From Paenibacillus xylanexedens (lineage in GTDB: Bacteria; Bacillota; Bacilli; Paenibacillales; Paenibacillaceae): a stretch of DNA of 64,000 bases. A program made the translations under genes and the position numbers. Under the pieces are notes generated by a model. The model saw nothing but the letters and a program-made list of their open reading frames with translations. It did no database searches and was not told where the DNA came from. Below, one piece after another: positions 1-7,962 of the stretch; position 1 is the first letter of the stretch; every line of letters begins with the position of its first letter. The stretch covers positions 6,820,001-6,884,000 of the forward strand of contig NZ_CP018620.1 of assembly GCF_001908275.1 (NCBI RefSeq), in the 5' to 3' direction.

Positions 1-1
1 G

Positions 2-595
2 TCCAGCGGAGATTATTATCTGTTCTGCGAGGGCAGCTGGATCGAGAACTGGTGGAAAAGGCAGCATCGATCTACCGTGAGCCGAATTGGACTTGATGAT
101 AAACTCATCAGCCTGTGGAGAAATATGTTACTGGAGAAACGTCGCGGCCCTCTTGAGGAAAATGCGGAGCTAAAGGATGCCTTACTGCGCGGATTATGTC
201 TGTATATCGACCGGGCAATTAAAGAGAATATTCAGACCGATCGGGCAGTTTCCTCTGCGTTGAAGTTAAAGCGTTTTATTGAGGAGCATGCCACGGTTAC
301 GTTCAAGCTTGATGAAGCGGCTCGTTATGCGGGCCTCAGCCTGTCACGTGCAGTCCGTTTATTTAAGGAGCACTACAATCAGACCATGATTCAATATGCG
401 ATTGAGATCCGTCTGAATGCGGCGCTGGAACGAATGAAATACAGTGAAATGACACTGGAGCATATTGCGGAATCCTGCGGTTTTGCAAGTTACTCCTATT
501 TCCACCGGGTATTCCGGGCGCACTTCGGTGTGTCTCCGGCGGAGTATCTCAAATCCAGACAGCATGAGCCTATCGATGATCTGGAGCATGTATGA
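2..595 (+). CDS. AraC-family transcriptional regulator (5' partial)
   Basis: The reading frame is open from the left edge, so the N-terminal part lies outside the window; a GTG at 77 is in frame but internal. The C-terminal ~100 residues form a typical AraC/XylS double helix-turn-helix: FIEEHATVTFKLDEAARYAG, then SRAVRLFKEHYNQTMIQYAI, and the second HTH with TLEHIAESCGF, YFHRVFRAHFGVSPAEY. Such proteins usually bind DNA as activators, with an upstream sensing domain that is only partly visible here, so the ligand cannot be inferred. It converges with the amino-acid ABC operon and is separated from it by a hairpin terminator. Confidence 0.85.
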   Translation, partial: SSGDYYLFCEGSWIENWWKRQHRSTVSRIGLDDKLISLWRNMLLEKRRGPLEENAELKDALLRGLCLYIDRAIKENIQTDRAVSSALKLKRFIEEHATVTFKLDEAARYAGLSLSRAVRLFKEHYNQTMIQYAIEIRLNAALERMKYSEMTLEHIAESCGFASYSYFHRVFRAHFGVSPAEYLKSRQHEPIDDLEHV

Positions 596-640
596 GGATG
601 CTATTTAAGATACTCTCACACTCCAGGAAACGATAGATAT

Positions 641-692
641 AAATAACACCTTGGTCAATACACGTATATCGTGTCTGCCCAAGGTGTTATTT
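641..692. terminator. Bidirectional hairpin terminator
   Basis: A 14-bp perfect inverted repeat AAATAACACCTTGG (641-654) / CCAAGGTGTTATTT (679-692) has a second small stem ACACG/CGTGT inside the loop. It lies between the convergent AraC gene and the ABC ATPase gene and has A/T-rich flanks on both sides, so it can serve both strands. The rest of 596-773 shows no gene. Confidence 0.75.
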
Positions 693-773
693 ATATTTAA
701 AGAATGCCTATTGGTTCGCTATCCACAAATAACGTTTGAGCGTCCAATCATGGCTTGCAGATTAAGGCTCGCA

Positions 774-1526
774 TCAGCGATTATCACCTTTGTTACGGAA
801 ATAGTTGTGAAGGAATTCTTTTGCCCGCTCCGATTTAGGGTGATTAAATACCTCATCCGGAGTCCCTTCTTCAACAATTTTCCCTTTATCCAAAAAGAGA
901 ACCTTATTTGCTACTTCATATACAAAACTCATCTCGTGTGAAACAAGGAGCATCGTTTGACCCGTAGCCGCTGTTCTTTTAATGGTTTGCAGCACCTCAC
1001 CCACGAGTTCGGGATCGAGAGCAGAGGTTGGCTCGTCCAGCAACAACAGTTTAGGTTTCATCGCAAGAGCACGAGCGATCCCAACACGTTGCTGTTGGCC
1101 TCCAGATAAGTGCTTCGGATAATAATGACTCCGTTCGGAAAGCCCAACTTGTTCCAACTGCTCTTTGGCAAGTTGCGTAGCTTCACGATCATTCATTTTT
1201 TTGACGATCTTTAAGCCTTCTTTGACATTATCCAGCGCAGTTCGATGTTGAAATAGATTGAAGTGCTGAAAAACCATCGCCGTTTGCTTCCGGAGTTCCA
1301 GCCGCTGTTTATTGGTGATCGTACTAAAATCAATCTTGAACCCTTCGAGATCCAGCGTACCTCGATCTGCTGTTTCCAGACAGTTCAACGCACGCAAAAA
1401 GGTAGATTTACCCGCGCCAGACGAACCGATTAGAGCCACAACATCTCCCTTTTCAATCTCAACCGAAATATCATCAAGGATTAAATTGTTGTGAAAGGAC
1501 TTGGACAAATGGTTTACCTTGATCAT
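774..1526 (-). CDS. Amino-acid ABC importer, ATP-binding protein
   Basis: Cytoplasmic ATPase of a polar amino-acid uptake system (PAAT/HAAT family; closest in feel to the cystine importers TcyC/TcyN). About 250 residues, normal for the family. Walker A GSSGAGKST, Q-loop region MVFQHFNLF, signature LSGGQQQRVGIARAL, Walker B LLLLDEPTSALDP and the switch His in LLVSHE are all present. The ATG at 1526 is preferred over an upstream alternative at 1547 because it follows an AAGGAGGGG-type ribosome site and overlaps the permease stop by one base (TGATG), indicating translational coupling. It is the last gene of a leftward operon with permease, CapA-like protein and binding protein. The substrate is inferred only from family. 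Confidence 0.92.
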   Translation of the reverse strand: MIKVNHLSKSFHNNLILDDISVEIEKGDVVALIGSSGAGKSTFLRALNCLETADRGTLDLEGFKIDFSTITNKQRLELRKQTAMVFQHFNLFQHRTALDNVKEGLKIVKKMNDREATQLAKEQLEQVGLSERSHYYPKHLSGGQQQRVGIARALAMKPKLLLLDEPTSALDPELVGEVLQTIKRTAATGQTMLLVSHEMSFVYEVANKVLFLDKGKIVEEGTPDEVFNHPKSERAKEFLHNYFRNKGDNR

Positions 1527-2284
1527 CAGATGCCCCTCCTTCCCCAATTAAACCAACCGCCTCCGTTGATCGTTTGTTGAACCGGGTCCGGAATGGAGAA
1601 TCTCTTCTCCAGATATCTAAGAAGTTGTTCAATGATAATCGTCATGACCCAATAGATAATGGCAAGAGCGAGATAGACTTCAAAAAATCTAAACGTGCTT
1701 CCGGCAATAATTTTCCCTTGTGCTGTCATTTCAATAACCCCGGCAACAAACGCCAAGGACGTTCCCTTTAACAAACCAATCAATGCATTTCCCAGCGGTG
1801 GTATCGCAACGACAAGCGCTTCAGGAACGATGACTCTTCTCAAAACCTGAAGATAGGTCATCCCCAGCGATTCAGCAGCCTCGATCTGCCCTTTATTCAC
1901 CGATTGTAGAGCAGCACGAATCGTTTCCGAATTGTAGGCTGCTTCATTAAACGCAAAAGTAACCAAAACAAAAAGCATAGCAGGCACAGCATTAATATTG
2001 TAGTCTGTCCCGTACTGTTGATTAATGAATTTTAATAACAACGGAATCCCGTTATAGGTCAGGTATAACTGTACAATAATTGGTGTTCCCCGTATAAACG
2101 AGATAAAGACAGTGACCAGCTGACTCAGGACAGGGACTTTTTTCATGCGAATAATCGCAAATAACAAAGCAAAAACAAGACCAACGATCATTGAAATAGC
2201 AGTGATTTGCAGACTCACAGGAAGAACCTCTAACAGACGAGGAATTGATGTGAACACCGCGTTGATATCAAAAATCTCTCCCAT
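1526..2284 (-). CDS. Amino-acid ABC importer, permease
   Basis: Membrane-spanning subunit (HisM/GlnP type) of the polar amino-acid importer. It has about five hydrophobic helices and the EAA loop for ATPase docking (EAAESLGMTYLQVLRRVIVPEA). The ATG at 2284, giving MGEIFDINAVF, is preceded by a GGAAGGA element about 11 bases upstream; a GTG at 2317 would add 11 residues and has no clear ribosome site. It is coupled to the ATPase gene by overlap and follows the CapA-like gene by about 50 bases, so it belongs to the same transcript. Cystine or another polar amino acid is a likely substrate but cannot be fixed from sequence. Confidence 0.9.
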   Translation of the reverse strand: MGEIFDINAVFTSIPRLLEVLPVSLQITAISMIVGLVFALLFAIIRMKKVPVLSQLVTVFISFIRGTPIIVQLYLTYNGIPLLLKFINQQYGTDYNINAVPAMLFVLVTFAFNEAAYNSETIRAALQSVNKGQIEAAESLGMTYLQVLRRVIVPEALVVAIPPLGNALIGLLKGTSLAFVAGVIEMTAQGKIIAGSTFRFFEVYLALAIIYWVMTIIIEQLLRYLEKRFSIPDPVQQTINGGGWFNWGRRGI

Positions 2285-2334
2285 GAAGTTTACATTCCTT
2301 CCACGTTCATTTTCCACAGACCGTCAAAGTGGAA

Positions 2335-3669
2335 TTACTTCCACTCTTTAACGGTTATACGTTCGCCTTGGCGTACAATTTCGGTATTATATCGGTCCTT
2401 ACTCACTGTATTCAGCCTATCAAGCAAAGACGCTGTAGCCTCTTCCGATGCGAGCACAGGTAACCCCCGCTTGGTCACGGTTGAATGAGTCAGCTGGAGA
2501 TCAATCGGGATCAATTCATAATCAAACCTCTGCTGCTCCACATCCAGATCAAATGAGATTACAAAGTTCTCCGAGAACTTCCGATCACTGTAGAAGCCCT
2601 GCCAGTTTCCTTCACTGTCTTTTGTTCTGTTTTTGTGCAGGGTCGATGGCGATTCATTCTCGTCATATCCATACGCGGTGAACATCTCGGGAGAAATGAT
2701 GGATTCTCCGGCCTCAAATTCCATGAGCAAACTGCCAATGTTGTAGAAAATCGGCTGTCCCTGGTAAAGTTCTACACCTCTTGTGAAGTGGGCACCATGC
2801 CCGAATACACAATGAGCTCCTGCATCCACAGCTCCACGAGCAAAACTTTCGATAAATGCAGCAGGATAATCGGAATACCAGTCTTCATTCTCTCCCTCAT
2901 GTGTATGCAAGTTGACAAAAACAAAATCACTGCGCTCTTTAGCGTCACGAATGGTCTCAAAGATGTCCTGTTGATCCTGTTCATGCGCTGTCGTTTTGAC
3001 ACGCGGGTTCTCGCCTTTTTCAAAGGTCAGATACCCTTCAAATAACGATCCAAACTCATAATGATTCTCGGACTTGCTCTTAAACGTCTCAATCCGTTTG
3101 CCTACTTCCATGCTTGCGGCGATACCGATTCGTTCACTGATACCCTTCAGAGCCTCGAAGTCCTGATCGTTAACCACGTACGTTCGTGACCACCGTAGCG
3201 GATTCAGACCTGGACGTGCAGGAACGCCATTCCCCGGATTGGATGCGGCGAAAACTTCGCTTCGCGTCACTCCTATCGTAATGATAGCAATTCGTCCATC
3301 TGCTGTATCAATAAAAACCGGCTTGCGTGCATCATGCAGACTCATGCCGACCCCAAGAGGAATCAGCCCGCGTTGCTCCGCTTCCTCAAGGGTGTCCGTA
3401 AGTCCTTCTATTCCATAGTCACCGGTATGATTGTTGGCAAAGCCGACATAACGAATGTTCAAACGTCCGAATTCATCCAGTGTATTGGGACGTACACTCG
3501 TCTGATAACCCCGGCCTGCCGCCGGAGCTGTATGTTTTCGCGGGGTGACAAATTCCGCATTGGTAAAGACCTCATCTGCTCCCTTTAACAGGGACAACAA
3601 ATTCGGGTCCATGGTTTTATCTACATTACGACTGGAAAATAACGCATCCCCTGTAACGATAAATTTCAT
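2335..3669 (-). CDS. CapA-family metallophosphatase-like protein
   Basis: 444 residues of the CapA/PgsA fold (calcineurin-like, named for poly-gamma-glutamate capsule genes). Family motifs visible: N-terminal VTGDALF, NAEFVTP, FANNHTGDYG, VFVNLHTHEGENEDWY and VFGHGAHFTRGVELYQG followed by PIFYNIGSL. Unlike capsule CapA proteins it begins directly with the catalytic fold (MKFIVTGDALF) and has no signal peptide or transmembrane helix, so it is probably cytosolic. It lies between the binding-protein and permease genes of an amino-acid importer, 14 bases after the first, with an AAAGGTGAT ribosome site. A role in processing the imported substrate is possible but only inferred. Its actual reaction is unknown. 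Confidence 0.85.
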   Translation of the reverse strand: MKFIVTGDALFSSRNVDKTMDPNLLSLLKGADEVFTNAEFVTPRKHTAPAAGRGYQTSVRPNTLDEFGRLNIRYVGFANNHTGDYGIEGLTDTLEEAEQRGLIPLGVGMSLHDARKPVFIDTADGRIAIITIGVTRSEVFAASNPGNGVPARPGLNPLRWSRTYVVNDQDFEALKGISERIGIAASMEVGKRIETFKSKSENHYEFGSLFEGYLTFEKGENPRVKTTAHEQDQQDIFETIRDAKERSDFVFVNLHTHEGENEDWYSDYPAAFIESFARGAVDAGAHCVFGHGAHFTRGVELYQGQPIFYNIGSLLMEFEAGESIISPEMFTAYGYDENESPSTLHKNRTKDSEGNWQGFYSDRKFSENFVISFDLDVEQQRFDYELIPIDLQLTHSTVTKRGLPVLASEEATASLLDRLNTVSKDRYNTEIVRQGERITVKEWK

Positions 3670-3683
3670 GCCATCACCTTTTC

Positions 3684-4526
3684 CTATTCCATTAGTTCTT
3701 TCTTAGGCAAATAATCGCCACCAAGTTGTTCTTCGCTAATTTTCAGCAACGTTCCATCGTTGTACATTTCTTTGATTCTCTTATTAACTGCATCCAATAG
3801 TGTGCTGTCAGCAGATTTGGAGAACAGGATATAGGAGCCTGGATCGCTATTTTCAGTAGAGAAAGGAACGACTTTCAAATTGGTAAAGCCATGCTCTTTA
3901 ATTGCCTTTTCAGCAGAAACGCGAGAAATGATTCTTACATCGTATCGTCCTGCTTCAATACCTTCAAACTGCTTGACGAAGTTTTCTTCGGTGTACATAA
4001 TTTCCGCTTTGGCATCCGCGTGTTCCGCATTATAATTTTCAAGTAACGTAGCGCCGGAATTCCCTACTTCAGTCACGGCTTTGTAGCCCTTGAGATCTTC
4101 TATCGATTTAAGTGTATTATCGTCCTTGCGAACAACAAACACATTTGCATTTTCAATGATGGGCAAAGAGAAATCATATTTATTGCGTCTTTCTGCGTTG
4201 GAACTGAAATTATTCGCGCCCAATTGGAAACGTCCATTATCAAGGCCTGTCAAAATGCCTTCAAATTCAATAGCTTGTACTTCCAACTTATATTCAGGAA
4301 GACCTTCAAAAACAGCTTTCATGACTTCCACATCGTATCCCGTCAATTGGCCGTCCTTATCATAACTGAACGGATTGCTAACTCCGCTCGTGCCAGCTAC
4401 AATCGTCTTTTGGCCTGGTGTTGCACCAGATTCTGTTCCTGAGCCTGTCTCATTTTTGTTTCCACAACCTGCAATGACAACCCCTAACAATAATACAAAA
4501 ACAACCGGCAAAAATTTCTTTTTCAT
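3684..4526 (-). CDS. Amino-acid ABC importer, substrate-binding lipoprotein
   Basis: Extracellular family-3 solute-binding protein (about 280 residues) anchored by a lipid. The start at 4526 gives a signal peptide MKKKFLPVVFVLLLGVVIAG followed by the lipobox Cys, and a GAGGGGG ribosome site lies just upstream; the longer ORF to 4571 has no support. Family signatures include KTIVAGTSGVSNPFSYDKDG, QLTGYDVEVMKAVFEGLP, FQLGANNFSSNAERR, YDFSLPI and EVGNSGATLLENYN. First gene of the importer operon, about 70 bases behind a good sigma-A promoter. Looks like cystine/polar amino-acid binding proteins; ligand unproven. Confidence 0.92.
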   Translation of the reverse strand: MKKKFLPVVFVLLLGVVIAGCGNKNETGSGTESGATPGQKTIVAGTSGVSNPFSYDKDGQLTGYDVEVMKAVFEGLPEYKLEVQAIEFEGILTGLDNGRFQLGANNFSSNAERRNKYDFSLPIIENANVFVVRKDDNTLKSIEDLKGYKAVTEVGNSGATLLENYNAEHADAKAEIMYTEENFVKQFEGIEAGRYDVRIISRVSAEKAIKEHGFTNLKVVPFSTENSDPGSYILFSKSADSTLLDAVNKRIKEMYNDGTLLKISEEQLGGDYLPKKELME

Positions 4527-4599
4527 TTTAACTACCCCCTCGTTTATCAACGGAAAAAATACGATGTCCAACTTAACATAGTAATTTAGTATGAAATGT

Positions 4600-4628
4600 A
4601 TTATGTCACGCTATATATACTGTGTCAA
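4600..4628 (-). promoter_or_regulatory. Sigma-A promoter of the amino-acid ABC importer operon
   Basis: On the minus strand TTGACA (4628-4623), a 17-base spacer and CATAAT (4605-4600). Transcription would begin near 4593, leaving a leader of about 65 bases before the binding-protein start at 4526. Confidence 0.8.
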
Positions 4629-4936
4629 GGTAAACCGTTACTGTATTACTGAAACTGCCAATGCCGATCAAGGAACAAGAGATCACCCTTCTGATCATTT
4701 ATATTTTCCTTGCTGATCTTTGTCATTTTGTCATTCCAAATGTGATGTTTTATCAAATATCGGAACAATACATTGGTATTATTAATTTAATGAGAAGTTA
4801 TCATACTTTCCTGAACAAAATAAATAGCTAAACCAATAACTTGATTCCTCTATGACTAAAAATGACATAAACTAAGGATATACATAATTACAGTCATTGC
4901 CCTAGCTTATTATCCTTTTACTGGAGCGCGATCAGA
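4629..4936. other. Divergent intergenic region
   Basis: About 300 AT-rich bases between the leftward importer promoter and the rightward two-component operon. I see no gene or stable hairpin. The promoter of the response-regulator operon should lie here, but no convincing consensus pair was found. Confidence 0.5.
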
Positions 4937-5635
4937 ATGAACTCTAAACGCAAAGTCCTCATCATTGAGGATGAATCAGATATTTCGCGCATTCTGCGAG
5001 ATTATTTAACCAAAAATCAATATGAAGCCGCCGTGGCAGCCACTGGACAAGATGGACTTCAGATTATGGAGCTTATTCAACCAGACTACATCATTCTAGA
5101 TATTATGCTTCCGGACATGGACGGGATTGAAGTTTGCCGAGAGATTAGACGGCGCAATAATATCCCCATCCTCATTCTAAGTGCCAGAGGCAGTGATACC
5201 GATAAGGTACTTGGACTTGGCTTTGGAGCAGACGACTATATGACCAAGCCCTTCTCGCTGAGCGAACTGTTAGCACGGATTAATGCCCACTTCAGGCGTT
5301 ATGACAGCATGACATCCGTTGGAGACAGAACAGATCTGCTGCATCTTGGAAACCTGGTGATTGATAAAAAAGCCTATAAAGTTACATTAAACGGATCCGA
5401 AGTTTCTCTGTCTGCCAAGGAATTCGAATTACTTCATTACCTGGCAAGCCATAAAAATCAGGTGTTCTCCAAAGCCCAGTTGCTCGACGCCATCTGGGGA
5501 TATGCAACCTACGGCGATGAAAATACCGTAACCGTATACATTCGCAGACTGCGTGAAAAAATCGAGGCAGATGCCTCGCATCCGACCGTTCTGAAGACCG
5601 TATGGGGTGTCGGTTACAAATTCAATTACGAATAA
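4937..5635 (+). CDS. OmpR/PhoB-family response regulator
   Basis: 232 residues: receiver domain (about 1-120) with the acidic pair EDE near the N-terminus, phospho-acceptor Asp55 in ILDIMLPDMDG, the Thr/Ser in ILSARG and Lys in MTKPFS; then a winged-helix DNA-binding domain (about 135-230) with LSAKEFELLHYLASHKNQVF and the recognition-helix region NTVTVYIRRLREKIE plus TVWGVGYKF. It is followed 20 bases later by its histidine kinase, then by an ABC transporter pair, all on the same strand. In Firmicutes this layout commonly controls the adjacent transporter; the signal is unknown. GGAG about 10 bases upstream supports the start. Confidence 0.93.
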   Translation: MNSKRKVLIIEDESDISRILRDYLTKNQYEAAVAATGQDGLQIMELIQPDYIILDIMLPDMDGIEVCREIRRRNNIPILILSARGSDTDKVLGLGFGADDYMTKPFSLSELLARINAHFRRYDSMTSVGDRTDLLHLGNLVIDKKAYKVTLNGSEVSLSAKEFELLHYLASHKNQVFSKAQLLDAIWGYATYGDENTVTVYIRRLREKIEADASHPTVLKTVWGVGYKFNYE

Positions 5636-5655
5636 GTGAGATTGGAGGCTCCCAC

Positions 5656-7098
5656 ATGTCATTGAACAGCTGGTCCAAACGCTGGTTGTTAACAACACTT
5701 GGGCTTCTCATTATTATCGTTTCAAGTATCCTTGCACTGTCGATGATGCTGTTACAAGATCGAAATTCAGGCGAATCCAATCTGTCCCTGAATCAGGTTC
5801 GACTCAAGGTCAATCCGATCTTACTCGCTTTGGGGCAAAATCATCAGCATCTCAATGAACAAATTATTCGTGAAGACATACGTTCCACCGCCAGAGATAC
5901 CGGGGTTCTGCTTACCTATCTAAACTTGGACGGAAAAGTCATTCTGTCCTCCGACCCCACCTCTGAAGGAACGCAAGTTAATCTGCGTTTAGCTCTCCAT
6001 TATGATCTGCATCATGCCACGCAGGCCGCGGACGGTAACGATATGCTTGATATTGCTTTTCCCGTGATGGAGGGACCGGTGGGAAGTCAGATCGGCAATG
6101 CCATCTTTTCCATCCCCCAAGCCATGGTTACGGTTCAGCAATCGATGACTTTTCCGGTTATATTGATTAGCGCACTCATGCTCCTGTCACTGATTCTGAG
6201 CTTATTTCTATTCTGGATGAAACGAAAACTGGATAAACACCTGCTCTCTCCCATCCATCAATTGAAGCAACATGCGGAATCCATGCTTAAAGGCAATTAT
6301 GAAGAAAAAATCCAGTACAACCGGAACGATGAATTGCTCGAAGTATATGCCATGTTTGATCTCATGCGTACGGAGATTAAACATATGAGCGAGCAGCGTA
6401 TTCAGCAGGAACAAGCACAAAAAGAACTCATTACCAATATATCTCATGATATTAAAACACCAATTACCACAATAAAAGCATACATAGAAGCTATTGAGGA
6501 AGGACTATGCAACGATCAGGAGACGCTGATGGAATATATGGGAGTCATGCGGACCCATACGGATAAAACGGCCCGCCTTGTGGAGGATCTGCTGGTTCAT
6601 GCGCTTCAGGAATTGGGGCAGATATCAGTGGAACCCCGTGAAATGTACAGTGGCCCTATACTTGAGACGATGTTGAAACCTATTGAACATGTTGTCCTAA
6701 CAAAGGGGCTTATCTATAAAGGACCCAACTACATCCCCAATGTGTTAATCGCTATCGACCCCACTCGAATTGAACAAGTGGTTTCTAATCTTGTCGCCAA
6801 CGCCCTCAAGCATACAGCTCCGGGAGACACGATACGTATAGATATGGAACTGGAATCCGGGCATTTGAATGTGACGATTGCCGATTCGGGTCAGGGAATA
6901 CGTGTACAGGACATGCCGTTTGTTTTCCAGCGTTACTTCAGAGGCCAGGCGAGTCATGCAGAACAACGTGTTCAGGAAGGTACAGGGCTGGGTCTCTCCA
7001 TCTGCCAAAGCATTATTGAAGCACACGGAGGTCATATTTCCTTTACTAGTAAAGAAGGCCAAGGTACAACCTTCCGGTTCTATCTGCCGATCTGCTGA
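5656..7098 (+). CDS. Membrane sensor histidine kinase
   Basis: 481 residues from the ATG at 5656, which has a GGAGG site; an in-frame upstream start overlaps the regulator gene and is less likely. TM1 lies at about residues 10-32, an extracellular sensor of about 130 residues follows, TM2 at about 164-187, then a HAMP linker. The HisKA H-box is NISHDIKTP with phospho-acceptor His264. The ATPase domain shows the N-box EQVVSNLVANALKHT, G1 IADSGQGI, F-box FQRYFRG and G2 GTGLGLSICQSI. The sizeable extracellular domain separates it from the short BceS-type kinases that sense through a partner transporter, so it probably senses an extracellular ligand itself. Co-transcribed with the regulator and likely with the downstream ABC genes. 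Confidence 0.93.
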   Translation: MSLNSWSKRWLLTTLGLLIIIVSSILALSMMLLQDRNSGESNLSLNQVRLKVNPILLALGQNHQHLNEQIIREDIRSTARDTGVLLTYLNLDGKVILSSDPTSEGTQVNLRLALHYDLHHATQAADGNDMLDIAFPVMEGPVGSQIGNAIFSIPQAMVTVQQSMTFPVILISALMLLSLILSLFLFWMKRKLDKHLLSPIHQLKQHAESMLKGNYEEKIQYNRNDELLEVYAMFDLMRTEIKHMSEQRIQQEQAQKELITNISHDIKTPITTIKAYIEAIEEGLCNDQETLMEYMGVMRTHTDKTARLVEDLLVHALQELGQISVEPREMYSGPILETMLKPIEHVVLTKGLIYKGPNYIPNVLIAIDPTRIEQVVSNLVANALKHTAPGDTIRIDMELESGHLNVTIADSGQGIRVQDMPFVFQRYFRGQASHAEQRVQEGTGLGLSICQSIIEAHGGHISFTSKEGQGTTFRFYLPIC

Positions 7099-7201
7099 GC
7101 CCACACTCCACAGCTGTAATACTTTATTCATAATTTGATAAGGCTTCCTCAACATCCCTCCTCTAGAATGAATCCTATATTGCACTCGGGAGTGATTCAA
7201 C

Positions 7202-7960
7202 TTGTCCAAAAAGGTGATTATCCGTGCACAGAATCTGTGCAAAACATACAACAGCGGAAGTGAACAACATCATGCCATCCGTAATGTTGATCTCGATATC
7301 TATGAAGGGGAATTCACGGTCATCATGGGTAACTCTGGCTCTGGCAAATCAACCCTCTTATATCTGCTAAGCGGACTGGATCAGATTACAGCAGGTGAGG
7401 TCTATTTTCGCGACCAGCGGATTGACGCTTACAGTGAACGGGAAATGGCCAACTTCCGCACCCGCCGGATCGGTTATATCTATCAGAGCATCAATCTGGT
7501 CCCGGACCTTTCCATCAAAGAGAACATTGCTTTACCAGGATATATTGCAGGAAACAAAAAGAAGGATATCCTATCCCGCGTTGCTGAGCTGATGAATGCC
7601 ATGGATATTGATGGACAGCGTAACCGCCTCCCATCCCAAACTTCCGGAGGACAGCAGCAGCGAGCTGCCATTGCACGGGCTTTGATCAATTCGCCGGATA
7701 TCATTTTTGCGGATGAACCGACCGGAAGCCTGAACCTGGAACATGGCACAGCCGTTCTCGATATCCTTACCGCTATCCATCGGAAAGGACAGTCTGTTGT
7801 TATGGTTACGCATGATATAAAAGCAGCCTGCCGGGCAGATCGCCTGATCTACATTTTGGACGGCAAGATTGGCGGAATCCTTGAGTTTGACACTTATGAC
7901 GAACATCAAATTCAGGATCGTGAAGCGATTATCTTCGCTTTAGTTACGGGGAAGGAATAA
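7202..7960 (+). CDS. ABC transporter ATP-binding protein (MacB/LolD type)
   Basis: 252 residues with a TTG start preceded by GGGAGTGA. Walker A MGNSGSGKSTLLYLLSGLD, Q-loop IGYIYQSINLVPDLS, signature TSGGQQQRAAIARAL (Thr in place of the usual Leu), Walker B IIFADEPTGSLN and switch His VMVTHD are visible. Proteins of this family energise FtsX-fold permeases by mechanotransmission and do not work as classical importers. The permease gene follows after two bases. It probably acts in export, envelope maintenance or peptide resistance; the substrate is unknown. Confidence 0.92.
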   Translation: MSKKVIIRAQNLCKTYNSGSEQHHAIRNVDLDIYEGEFTVIMGNSGSGKSTLLYLLSGLDQITAGEVYFRDQRIDAYSEREMANFRTRRIGYIYQSINLVPDLSIKENIALPGYIAGNKKKDILSRVAELMNAMDIDGQRNRLPSQTSGGQQQRAAIARALINSPDIIFADEPTGSLNLEHGTAVLDILTAIHRKGQSVVMVTHDIKAACRADRLIYILDGKIGGILEFDTYDEHQIQDREAIIFALVTGKE

Positions 7961-7962
7961 CG

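Noticed and set aside
651..941. 96-codon plus-strand frame after the AraC gene
   Set aside because: Overlaps the ABC ATPase gene antisense and begins inside the terminator hairpin.
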